Assembly (NCBI GenBank): GCA_025937075.1
Contig: JAICSD010000040.1
Span: 1-16,273, forward strand
DNA from: Vicinamibacteria bacterium
Lineage (GTDB): Bacteria > Acidobacteriota > Vicinamibacteria > Vicinamibacterales > 2-12-FULL-66-21
Direction of reading: 5' to 3'
DNA length: 16,273 nucleotides
The position numbers and the translations under genes are program-made. This document shows, one piece after another, positions 1 to 6,120 of the stretch. Numbering within the stretch: the first letter of the stretch is position 1; each line of letters begins with the position of its first letter. The notes beneath the pieces are model-generated. The model was given only the letters and a program-made list of their open reading frames with translations, was not told the DNA's origin and searched no databases.

Positions 1-377
1 ACGCGATCTCGCTCGCCGCTGCGCCGGCTCGCGCCGGTCGCGTGGCTCGGTCGCGTGCGCTCACTCGCTCTGCAGCCCCCCGGCACCAGCCGTCCCCGCG
101 GCCTCCCGCCCGACTTGCCGGGGGGCTTCGCCCCGCCGGACCCCCCTGCACGCGATCTCGCTCGCCGCTTCGCCGGATCGCGCCGGTCGCGTGGCTCGTT
201 CCGCGGGCGCTCACTCGCTCTGCTGCCCAAAGGCGCCAGCCGTCCCCGCGGCCTCCCTCCATCCTGACCGGGCGGCTCCGCCCCGCCGGACCCCCCTGCA
301 CGCGATCTCGCTCGCCGCTTCGCCGGCTCGCGCCGGTCGCGTGGCTCGCTCGCGGGCGCTCACTCGCTCTGCTGCCG
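1..377. repeat. Tandem ~150-bp GC-rich hairpin repeat, about 2.5 copies
   Basis: Units begin at 1, 150 and 300, each with the same start (acgcgatctcgctcgccgct or one change from it). The third unit is cut short near 377. Each full unit ends in a hairpin: GGGGC-TTC-GCCCC in unit 1 (about 122-134) and GGGCGG-CT-CCGCCC in unit 2 (270-283). The arms differ but still pair. All frames can be read through as Arg/Ala/Pro-rich nonsense, so the long open frames here are artefacts of composition. There is no gene in 1-391. A diverged copy lies at 3169-3279 in the same orientation. The array stops about 15 bases beyond the stop codon of the small minus-strand YHS gene. Confidence 0.85.
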
Positions 378-391
378 AAAAACGGCGGCCG

Positions 392-538
392 TCATTTACC
401 GGCGTACTTGCCGGGATCCGCGTCGAACTTCGTCTTGCACGACGTCGCGCAGAAATAGTACGTCTGCCCTTTGTACTCGCTCTTGCCCTTCGCTGTCTTC
501 TCGTCGATCGTCATCCCGCAGACGGGGTCTTTCACCAT
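392..538 (-). CDS. Small YHS-domain metal-binding protein
   Basis: This 48-residue protein is essentially one YHS domain. It starts MVKDPVCGM, carries a central YKGQTYYFC segment, and ends in a C-x3-C pair followed by FDADPGKYAGK. Cys7, Cys30 and Cys34 are the likely metal ligands, by analogy with YHS/TRASH-like domains found in copper ATPases and heavy-metal proteins. There is no signal peptide or membrane segment, so it should be cytoplasmic. The ATG at 538 is chosen because AGGAGG lies 5 bases upstream; the reading frame extends much further upstream but only as a shadow of the regulator gene. It lies 62 bp downstream of, and co-directional with, the MocR regulator, so co-transcription is possible. 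The bound metal and precise role cannot be told from sequence. Confidence 0.85.
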   Translation of the reverse strand: MVKDPVCGMTIDEKTAKGKSEYKGQTYYFCATSCKTKFDADPGKYAGK

Positions 539-600
539 GGTCGCCTCCTGCGACCCATCATAACGGCTCGACGGAGCGAGGACTCGGAGGCCGGTGAGGA

Positions 601-2046
601 CTACGCCGAGAGGACGACGCGCGAACTGCCGAGGCAGCCGGCGAGCTTTCTGATGCTCTCGTCGATGGACGAGGGGAGCACGCCGCTGAAGCAGAGGCGC
701 AGTTCCGAATCGCCGGCAGGATCCGCGTAGAACGCGGAGCCCTGCACGAACGCGACGCCGGCGGCGAGCGCGCGGTCGTACAGCGCGCTCGCGCTCACGC
801 CCGGCGGCAGACGGCACCAGAGATACAGCCCTCCGGCCGGCCGCGCGAACCGCAGCGCTCCAGCAGGCACGTAGCGCTGGATCGCCGCGATCATCTGCGT
901 GCATCGCTTCGCGTGTTCGGCGCGGATCGTCGCGAGGTGCGCGTCGAAGGCCCCCTGCCGCATGAGCCGCGCGACCGCGAACTGCACGAGGTTCGGCGTA
1001 TGCGGGTCGAGCCGCTGCTTGATGATCGCGATCTGGTCCACGATGGACGGCGCCGCCGCAATCCATCCGAGGCGAAGGCCAGGCGCCATCACCTTCGAGA
1101 AGCTGTTGAGATAAATCACGATGTTCGCGTCGTCCAGTTCCCTCAGCGACGGCGGCGGCGGTTCCGAGAAGAACAGATCGCGATACGTGGCGTCCTCCAC
1201 GATCGGCACGCGATACCGCTGCGCGAGCGACAGCACCTCCCGCCGCACCCGCACCGGCAGCGTCGTCCCGGTGGGGTTGTGGAACGTGGGATTCGTGTAA
1301 ATGAGTTTCGGCCGATACCGGACGAGAAGATCCTCGAGTTCGTCCGTGTCGCCGCGAAGAATGTCCCAGCCCGTCAGCTTGGCCCCCGCCGCGCGGAACG
1401 ACTGGATCGCGCCGAGATAGCCGGGGCGGTCGATGATCACCGCGTCGCCGGGATCGATCAGGCAGCGCGCAAGCAGGTCGAGGCCCTGCTGCGCGCCCGA
1501 GAGAATCAGCACGCTGTCCGACGGCACGCCGTAGCGATCCGCAATCGCTTCTCGCAACGCAGGCTGCCCTTCCGTGGGGCCGTGCCGCCACGCCGACGTG
1601 GGATCGGTTCGGAGCACGTGGTTGACGGCGTCGAGGAACGCCTCGTTGGGGAACTTGTCGATCGCGGGTTCCCCCGCCGCGAGCGAGAGCAGCCGCGCAT
1701 CGGACGAATGGCGGACGATGTCGCGGAGCGTCGAGTCGCTCGTGCGGAGCGCCGCCGCGGCGATCTTCCCGCGCCAGGCGAACGGGGTTCCTTCCGGTTC
1801 GGGCGCGGCGCAGACGAAGGTGCCCCGGCCGACGTAGCCGCGGAGCAGTCCGCGCGCTTCGAGTTCCCGATACGCGCTGACGACAGTCGTGCGGCTGATT
1901 CTGAGGCGCTCCGCCAGCGCCCGCTCCGGCGGCAGACGCGAGCCGGACGGCAGCTCGCCGCTCGCGATCGCGGTTTCCAGGAGCGAGACCAGGTGACCGT
2001 AGAGGGGGCGTTGAGTCCGGACGAACTGACGTTCAATGCTCAGCAT
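601..2046 (-). CDS. MocR/GntR-family regulator with fold-type I aminotransferase domain
   Basis: The 481-residue protein has the two-domain MocR architecture. An N-terminal GntR winged helix (about residues 12-80; LPPERALAERLRISRTTVV is the recognition region) is joined by a linker to an aminotransferase-like domain (about 110-470). That domain shows NPTFHNPTG, the PLP pyridine-binding Asp in VPIVEDATYRDL, and the Schiff-base Lys318 in NSFSKVMAPGLRLGW. The PLP residues look intact, so it should bind PLP or an amino-acid adduct. MocR proteins usually act as transcription factors rather than enzymes. Length is normal for the family. No clear Shine-Dalgarno precedes ATG 2046, and a possible -10 (AATGAT, minus strand) 13 bases upstream suggests a very short leader. 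Three direct repeats upstream look like its own operator. The target pathway is not evident from the neighbours. Confidence 0.9.
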   Translation of the reverse strand: MLSIERQFVRTQRPLYGHLVSLLETAIASGELPSGSRLPPERALAERLRISRTTVVSAYRELEARGLLRGYVGRGTFVCAAPEPEGTPFAWRGKIAAAALRTSDSTLRDIVRHSSDARLLSLAAGEPAIDKFPNEAFLDAVNHVLRTDPTSAWRHGPTEGQPALREAIADRYGVPSDSVLILSGAQQGLDLLARCLIDPGDAVIIDRPGYLGAIQSFRAAGAKLTGWDILRGDTDELEDLLVRYRPKLIYTNPTFHNPTGTTLPVRVRREVLSLAQRYRVPIVEDATYRDLFFSEPPPPSLRELDDANIVIYLNSFSKVMAPGLRLGWIAAAPSIVDQIAIIKQRLDPHTPNLVQFAVARLMRQGAFDAHLATIRAEHAKRCTQMIAAIQRYVPAGALRFARPAGGLYLWCRLPPGVSASALYDRALAAGVAFVQGSAFYADPAGDSELRLCFSGVLPSSIDESIRKLAGCLGSSRVVLSA

Positions 2047-2081
2047 GGTTGGCGATCACATCATTACGACGGTCCGGCAAT

Positions 2082-2133
2082 CGGTCCAATTCGTCCTTGG
2101 AAGCCCATACGAGCAGTCCAATAGCAGGCCAAT
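2082..2133 (-). promoter_or_regulatory. Three direct repeats, candidate MocR operator
   Basis: Read on the minus strand, ATTGGCCTG (2133-2125), ATTGGACTG (2122-2114) and ATTGGACCG (2090-2082) lie upstream of the MocR ATG. Spacings are 11 and 32 bp, that is one and about three helical turns, so all three face the same side of the DNA. A weaker fourth element, ATTGCCGGACCG, follows at 2081-2070. Direct repeats phased this way are typical of MocR binding sites. The use as an autoregulatory operator is inferred. Confidence 0.5.
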
Positions 2134-2137
2134 GGAT

Positions 2138-2250
2138 TGAAAAATACCCTGTCCCAAGGTTCCGGGAAAAACAGACGGCTGTCCCTTTTTTTGCAAACAA
2201 AGGGGACAGCCCCCTTTATTCCCGAAAAATGGCGGTTGTCCCCTTTTTTT
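2138..2250. repeat. Short dispersed-type repeats with TGTCCCTTTTTTT core
   Basis: The pattern GAAAAA, 7-10 bases, TGTCCC(C) then a T tract occurs at 2166-2192 and 2224-2250. A degenerate third copy without the T tract is at 2139-2155. Between the two full copies lies the inverted repeat AAAGGGG-ACAGC-CCCCTTT (2199-2217). The rest of the 2047-2255 gap holds only the candidate MocR operator and promoter. No gene is seen. Such small repeats resemble REP-like, transposase-mobilised elements, but no transposase is present here. Confidence 0.6.
2199..2217 (-). terminator. Possible weak terminator downstream of the flavoprotein gene
   Basis: The arms AAAGGGG and CCCCTTT with a 5-base loop lie 39-57 bases beyond the flavoprotein stop on the minus strand, followed by GTTTG rather than a pure U run. 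It could end transcription weakly, or may simply be part of the surrounding repeat family. Confidence 0.25.
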
Positions 2251-2255
2251 GTGCG

Positions 2256-3305
2256 TCAGGCGGGCGCCTGGCGCGCGAGATCCTCACGGGCGAGGTCGGT
2301 GTTGATGGCGAACGCCGCCTCGGCCCCCTCGGCCGCCGCGACGACGACCCATTGGACCGCTCGTGAGGCGTCTCCGGCGACATAGAGGCCAGGCAGGTGA
2401 GTGGCCTCGTATTTCCCCGTGCGAACGGTCCCCTTGTCGTTGAACTCGCAGCCGAGTGACAGCGCGAGCTGCGATCGCTGTTCCTGTCCCGTGGTGAAGA
2501 ACAGCGCACGCCGGGGAAGCGGATCGCCCGTCTCGAACACGACGCGCGCGAGGACGCCGTGCGCGCCTTCGAGCCGCGCGACGCGATCTTCACGAATGGA
2601 GATGCCAAGCCGGTCGAGCCGTGACCGCTGTCGGCCGTCCAGTTCCGCAGGACCGTCCGTGCACACGACGATGTCGCGCGTCCACGTCGTCAGTTCCAGC
2701 GCGAGGCCGTAGGCGCGCTCCCCTTTTCCAAGGACTGCCCACGGTTGATCGCGGATCTCCCACCCGTCGCAATAGGGGCAGTGGAAGACGCTGCGGCCAT
2801 ACAGCTCCTCGAATCCCGGAATCGGCGGGATTCGATCGACGACGCCGGTCGCAAGGAGCAGCTTGCGCGCGAGATGCGTCTGCCCCGTCGCCAGCGTGAC
2901 GGAAAATCGATTCTCTCCTTCGCACGTGGCCGTCGCGACCTCGGCGTCGATCAGTTCCACCGTGTCGTACTGCTGGAGTTGGGCGCGCCCGAGGCCGAGA
3001 AACTCGCGCGGAGCGATCCCGTCCCGCGTGAGGTACCCGTGCATCGCGTGCGACGCGGCATTGCGCGGGCGTCCGCTGTCGCACACGAGCACGCGGCGGC
3101 GGCAACGGCCGAGGATGAGCGCCGCACTCAACCCCGCCGGCCCGGCGCCGACGACAATCACGTCGTATTTGTCGGGGGGCTTCGCCCCGCCGGCCCCCCC
3201 TGCACGCTCTCGCGCGCGCCGCTTCGCCGACGCGCTCCGTTCGCGTGGCTCGTTCGCTGCGCTCACTCGCGCTGCCGCAATCCTTCCTGGCTGCCTGTTC
3301 CTCAT
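2256..3305 (-). CDS. Thioredoxin-reductase-like FAD/NAD(P) disulfide oxidoreductase
   Basis: The 349-residue frame is a class II pyridine nucleotide-disulfide oxidoreductase. An FAD dinucleotide-binding VGAGPAG lies at 52-58, a redox pair C176-P-Y-C179 in HCPYCDGWE, a nucleotide-binding stretch VLGKGERA at about 191-198, and a C-terminal FAD motif LYVAGDAS. The CPYCDGWE form points to the TrxR-like/GliT-type subgroup rather than classical TrxB, so the partner may be a thioredoxin or a small-molecule disulfide. Family members normally begin a few residues before YDVIVVGAGPAG. Here about 38 extra Arg/Ala/Gly-rich residues are encoded by a copy of the dispersed hairpin repeat. ATG 3305 is chosen because it overlaps the peptidase stop as TAATG; GTG at codon 14 is the only other reasonable start. 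No signal peptide is seen, so it should be cytoplasmic. Confidence 0.85.
   Translation of the reverse strand: MRNRQPGRIAAARVSAANEPRERSASAKRRARERAGGAGGAKPPDKYDVIVVGAGPAGLSAALILGRCRRRVLVCDSGRPRNAASHAMHGYLTRDGIAPREFLGLGRAQLQQYDTVELIDAEVATATCEGENRFSVTLATGQTHLARKLLLATGVVDRIPPIPGFEELYGRSVFHCPYCDGWEIRDQPWAVLGKGERAYGLALELTTWTRDIVVCTDGPAELDGRQRSRLDRLGISIREDRVARLEGAHGVLARVVFETGDPLPRRALFFTTGQEQRSQLALSLGCEFNDKGTVRTGKYEATHLPGLYVAGDASRAVQWVVVAAAEGAEAAFAINTDLAREDLARQAPA
3169..3279. repeat. Fourth copy of the hairpin repeat, inside the flavoprotein 5' end
   Basis: This segment matches the 1-377 repeat in order and orientation: the GGGGCTTCGCCCC hairpin (3176-3188), then cgccggccccccctgcacgc, then the gcgtggctcg and gcgctcactcgc motifs. 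It is in frame with the flavoprotein and encodes the Arg/Ala-rich segment directly before YDVIVVGAGPAG. Confidence 0.8.
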
Positions 3306-5140
3306 TATTGGCGGCTCGACAGCCAGGCGTTGCGCGCGCTGACCTGCTCCGGCGTCGCGTCCGGATCGATGACGAACACGATCGTCGGATCCTCGGCCAG
3401 CGTGATCGTTCCCGTCGCGGGGCCGCTGCGCCGCGTGAACGCGACGGAGATCTGATCACCCGGTTCGTGCGCACGCAGGATGTCCTGAATCTGCTGTGGA
3501 GCGGACACGGCCTTTCCGTCGAGCGACGTGATCGTATCGTCCTGTTCGAGGCCGGCTTTGTACGCGGGCGAACCGGGATCGACGAGCGTGCTGATGGTCG
3601 TGCTCCCGCCCTGCAGCGTTACGTCTCCCATCCATGCCGCTCCCGGATGCGCCTTGCGCACGGCGACGCCGACATACCGGGCCACCCGCGCGTAGTCGAT
3701 CGCTTCGCGACCGGCGATGTAGCGCTTCATGAAATCCTCTGCGAATGCGCGGTCGCCGGAGACGTCGCCGAGGCGGTCGCGGACGTCGTTCAACGAGTAG
3801 GGATGGCCGACCAGACCCGGCTCGGGCCCACCCGGCTTTCCGTATGCCTTCCACATCGCACGCATGAAGTCGTCGAGCGTCACCTTGCCGTTGCTGCGCT
3901 CGCGGAGGGTCAGATCGAGGCCGGCAGCAATCGCGGCCCCATACGTGTAGTAGGAAATGAACGTGGCGTTGAAATTGGTCCGGTCGACGGCACGCGCCGC
4001 ATCGACGAATGGAGCCATGCGGCTCATGTCGACCGCCGAACGGAACTGGCGGCCGGATCCATTGACGACCGCGTTGGCGTTCTGGCCGAACCCGCTGACG
4101 GCCTGCTCCGGATCCATCAGGCCGGCGCGCGCCAGGATCAACGGACCGTAGTACTGCGTGAAGCCCTCCGCCAGCCACAGCGAATCGGTCATGTTCGCTG
4201 CTTCGAAATTGAATGGCTCGAGGCCCGCCGGCCGGATGCGTTCGACGTTCCAGCAGTGGAAGAACTCGTGTGACGCCGTGTTGAGGGCGGTCCGCAGCGC
4301 GCGGCCGGTCAAGACGGTGCTGTTGCGGTGCTCCATGCCGTCGCCCGAGTTGGTCGGCAGATAGTCGGCGAGAAACGTGTACGTGCCCGGCTCGTACTGC
4401 GGGAACTCACCGTATACGGCGGCGGCTTCGTTGACGATCTTCTGCAGTCCGCCGGCATACTGATCGACCTCTTCTGGCGACGCGTCCGCGTGCACGGCCG
4501 CACGGATCGTGAACGTCTTGCCGTCCGGGTTCTTCACCTCGAATGACTTGAGCGTGTAGTTGCTCAGCTCTGTCGGGCTGTCGAACAGGTATTGCAGGTT
4601 CGGCGCGGTGAACGTCCACGGGTCCGTCGTCGTGAACAGTTGGGTGGCGACCTTCCACTCGAGGCCTTGCGGCGCGGTGAACGTGATTCGTATGGGCTGA
4701 TCGTCCATGCCGCGCGCCCACATGAACGCCGCGGGCATGTTCAGGTGCGCGTGCTGGCGGTCGATCCCGAGATAGGTGCCGTCGACGTGGTCACCGTAGA
4801 TCGTGTAGGTCATACGGACGGTCCCGTCGTGCCCGGCGACGTCCCATTCGTATGGGTTCGGCCGCGTGATCGGGAGTTCTGCGCCCGCGCCGTTGAACGC
4901 ATGGACGTCGTACACGTTCTTCGCGAACTCGTGCAGCGCGTATCGGCCGGGTGACGATCGGCTCATACGGGCCTGCAGCGTGCCGCTTGCCACGCGCGTC
5001 CACGTCACGTCGACCTTCGCGATGTGATGCTCGGGCGCCGGGAACGAAATCGTGTAGACGACCGGGGCGTTCGTGTTCTGCGGTGCCGCGCCGGCGGCCA
5101 TCAGGAGCGTCGTCACGAAACACATCGAGCGCATTCGCAT
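3305..5140 (-). CDS. M61-family (glycyl aminopeptidase-like) metallopeptidase with PDZ domain
   Basis: The 611-residue protein matches M61 peptidases. It has an N-terminal beta-rich domain, GMEHRNS at 268-274, the zinc motif HEFFH at 291-295, the third ligand Glu325 in LWLAEGFTQYYG, and a C-terminal PDZ domain (about 520-605, with GSPAYKAGLEQDDTI). Length is usual. Catalytic residues look intact, so it should cleave N-terminal residues (Gly/Ala preferred in characterised members) from peptides. The first 20 or so residues (MRMRSMCFVTTLLMAAGA) form a signal peptide, so it is exported. ATG 5140 is chosen over the longer open frame to 5386 because the upstream part translates heptamer repeats and would bury the signal peptide; an AGG lies 7 bases upstream. 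Its stop TAA overlaps the next gene's ATG, implying translational coupling. It diverges from actA. Confidence 0.88.
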   Translation of the reverse strand: MRMRSMCFVTTLLMAAGAAPQNTNAPVVYTISFPAPEHHIAKVDVTWTRVASGTLQARMSRSSPGRYALHEFAKNVYDVHAFNGAGAELPITRPNPYEWDVAGHDGTVRMTYTIYGDHVDGTYLGIDRQHAHLNMPAAFMWARGMDDQPIRITFTAPQGLEWKVATQLFTTTDPWTFTAPNLQYLFDSPTELSNYTLKSFEVKNPDGKTFTIRAAVHADASPEEVDQYAGGLQKIVNEAAAVYGEFPQYEPGTYTFLADYLPTNSGDGMEHRNSTVLTGRALRTALNTASHEFFHCWNVERIRPAGLEPFNFEAANMTDSLWLAEGFTQYYGPLILARAGLMDPEQAVSGFGQNANAVVNGSGRQFRSAVDMSRMAPFVDAARAVDRTNFNATFISYYTYGAAIAAGLDLTLRERSNGKVTLDDFMRAMWKAYGKPGGPEPGLVGHPYSLNDVRDRLGDVSGDRAFAEDFMKRYIAGREAIDYARVARYVGVAVRKAHPGAAWMGDVTLQGGSTTISTLVDPGSPAYKAGLEQDDTITSLDGKAVSAPQQIQDILRAHEPGDQISVAFTRRSGPATGTITLAEDPTIVFVIDPDATPEQVSARNAWLSSRQ

Positions 5141-5160
5141 GCGACATCCTAATCTCCGAA

Positions 5161-5202
5161 CTCCCAACGCCCAACTCCCAACGCCCAACTCCCAACGCCC
5201 AA
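5161..5202. repeat. Heptamer array (CTCCCAA/CGCCCAA)
   Basis: Three exact copies of the 14-mer ctcccaacgcccaa, equivalent to six alternating 7-mers, lie just upstream of the peptidase start. A degenerate unit (cgccgaa) follows. The array would be in the 5' leader of the peptidase mRNA. Confidence 0.85.
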
Positions 5203-5238
5203 CGCCGAATCGTTTGCTGACTCGTTGGGAATTCCGTC

Positions 5239-5266
5239 GGGAATCGGGAATTGGAAGTCGGGAATT
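5239..5266. repeat. Second heptamer array (GGGAATY)
   Basis: Four in-phase 7-mers, GGGAATC, GGGAATT, GGAAGTC and GGGAATT, are preceded out of phase by another GGGAATT at 5227-5233. The sequence differs from the array 37 bp away but the period is the same. Confidence 0.75.
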
Positions 5267-5267
5267 G

Positions 5268-5286
5268 CGCGCGGCGACGCCGCGCG
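5268..5286. repeat. Perfect 9-bp inverted repeat
   Basis: CGCGCGGCG, one A, then CGCCGCGCG: a perfect palindrome ending 3 bases before a TTGACA -35 box. It could form a strong cruciform or an RNA hairpin in the peptidase leader. No U tract follows on either strand, so an intrinsic terminator is unlikely. Confidence 0.7.
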
Positions 5287-5289
5287 TGA

Positions 5290-5319
5290 TTGACAACCTT
5301 GTGAAAAGTTTCACATCAT
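5290..5319 (+). promoter_or_regulatory. Candidate sigma70-type promoter P1 for the act operon
   Basis: A perfect TTGACA (5290-5295) is followed after 18 bp by CATCAT (5314-5319, 4 of 6 to TATAAT). Transcription would begin near 5326, giving a leader of about 115 nt before actA. On the opposite strand TATGAT (5320-5315, 5 of 6) is a possible -10 for the peptidase, though I see no good -35 for it. The palindrome at 5299-5316 fills the spacer. Confidence 0.45.
5299..5316. promoter_or_regulatory. Palindromic operator, Rex-like or CRP/FNR-like
   Basis: TTGTGAA-AAGT-TTCACAT matches the Rex operator form TTGTGAA-N4-TTCACAA except for the last base. It also contains a perfect TGTGA-N6-TCACA, the CRP-family core. 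It sits between the -35 and -10 of the act promoter and touches the divergent -10, a repressor-like position. Which protein binds cannot be decided from sequence, since the two consensus forms share this core. Confidence 0.55.
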
Positions 5320-5397
5320 AGGGCCGCGTTTTTCCCGGCGTGCGAACGTCACGGTGCCCACTTGCGCACACCGTTCGTGGATGCAAAACGGTTCCGT

Positions 5398-5406
5398 TGG
5401 TATAGG
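5398..5406 (+). promoter_or_regulatory. Candidate extended -10 promoter P2 for actA
   Basis: TG-G-TATAGG forms an extended -10 element 35 bp before the actA ATG, giving a leader of about 29 nt. An inverted repeat AACGG-TT-CCGTT (5387-5398) lies directly upstream. No -35 box is recognisable. The rest of the 5141-5441 gap is accounted for by the repeats, operator and P1. Confidence 0.3.
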
Positions 5407-5441
5407 CTTACGTTTTTGGGGAGCACGCGGACGTCCAGACG

Positions 5442-6101
5442 ATGAGTCAAGTCTTTCACCGCAGCGCCAATTACTGGTCCCGAGCGAGCATTGTCGGGAT
5501 CATTCTCTTTCTGGGCTTCCTCGCATTTGCCGTCGTGTCGATCTCGTGGTCCGGCTACACGACCGGCCAGAGCGTGACGGTCGATCAGCCGGTCCAGTTC
5601 AGCCATGCGCATCACGTCGGATCGATGGGCATCGACTGCCGCTACTGCCACACGAGCGTGGAGGAGTCCGCGTTCGCCAACATTCCTCCGACGAAAACGT
5701 GCATGAACTGCCACTCGCAGATCTGGACGAACGCTCCGATCCTGGAGCCCGTTCGCGCCAGTTTCCGTGAGAACCGGCCACTGACCTGGTGGCGCGTCCA
5801 CGATCTGCCCGACTTCGTGTACTTCAACCACAGCATCCACGTCGCCAAAGGCGTGGGCTGCGCGACCTGTCACGGGCCGGTGGATCGGATGCCGCTGATG
5901 CTTCAGGAGAACTCGCTTCAGATGAGCTGGTGCCTGAACTGCCATCGCAATCCGGCGAAGTACGTGCGGCCCAAAGAAGAAGTCTTCAACATGGAATGGC
6001 AGCCGCCGTCCAACGACCCGGGACTCGGCGAGCGCCTCGTGAAGGAATACAAGATTGCGGACGTCCGGCAGCTGACCAGCTGCTCGACGTGCCACCGGTG
6101 A
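5442..6101 (+). CDS. actA: ACIII subunit ActA, pentaheme cytochrome c
   Basis: This 219-residue protein has one N-terminal membrane helix (about 15-37) acting as uncleaved anchor, then a periplasmic domain with five CxxCH heme c sites: 66-70, 87-91, 140-144, 164-168 and 214-218. Extra conserved histidines (HAHH at 55-58, H130, H133) can serve as distal ligands. Five hemes and this length are the norm for ActA of Alternative Complex III, the quinol:electron-acceptor oxidoreductase that replaces the bc1 complex. ActA passes electrons among hemes from the quinol side toward ActE or the oxidase. It is the first gene of the operon, but 164 bp of repeat-rich DNA separates it from actB, unlike the tight spacing further on. 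Shine-Dalgarno is poor; ATG 5442 is the only start ahead of the anchor. Confidence 0.95.
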   Translation: MSQVFHRSANYWSRASIVGIILFLGFLAFAVVSISWSGYTTGQSVTVDQPVQFSHAHHVGSMGIDCRYCHTSVEESAFANIPPTKTCMNCHSQIWTNAPILEPVRASFRENRPLTWWRVHDLPDFVYFNHSIHVAKGVGCATCHGPVDRMPLMLQENSLQMSWCLNCHRNPAKYVRPKEEVFNMEWQPPSNDPGLGERLVKEYKIADVRQLTSCSTCHR

Positions 6102-6120
6102 GAGAAACCCTCGCCGGTCT

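Noticed and set aside
42..730. Open frames on the plus strand across the left end.
   Set aside because: They translate the tandem hairpin repeat into Pro/Arg-rich nonsense and run antisense into the YHS and MocR genes.
2700..2735. GKGERA in the flavoprotein as a degenerate NADPH site.
   Set aside because: G-x-G-x-x-A is acceptable for this TrxR-like subgroup, so no loss of function can be claimed.
5158..5266. A CRISPR-like array.
   Set aside because: The repeats are 7 or 14 bp without unique spacers, and no cas gene is present.
5141..5386. A longer N terminus for the M61 peptidase.
   Set aside because: The extra residues are translated heptamer repeats (such as GVGRWELGVGSWALGV) and would place the signal peptide in the interior.
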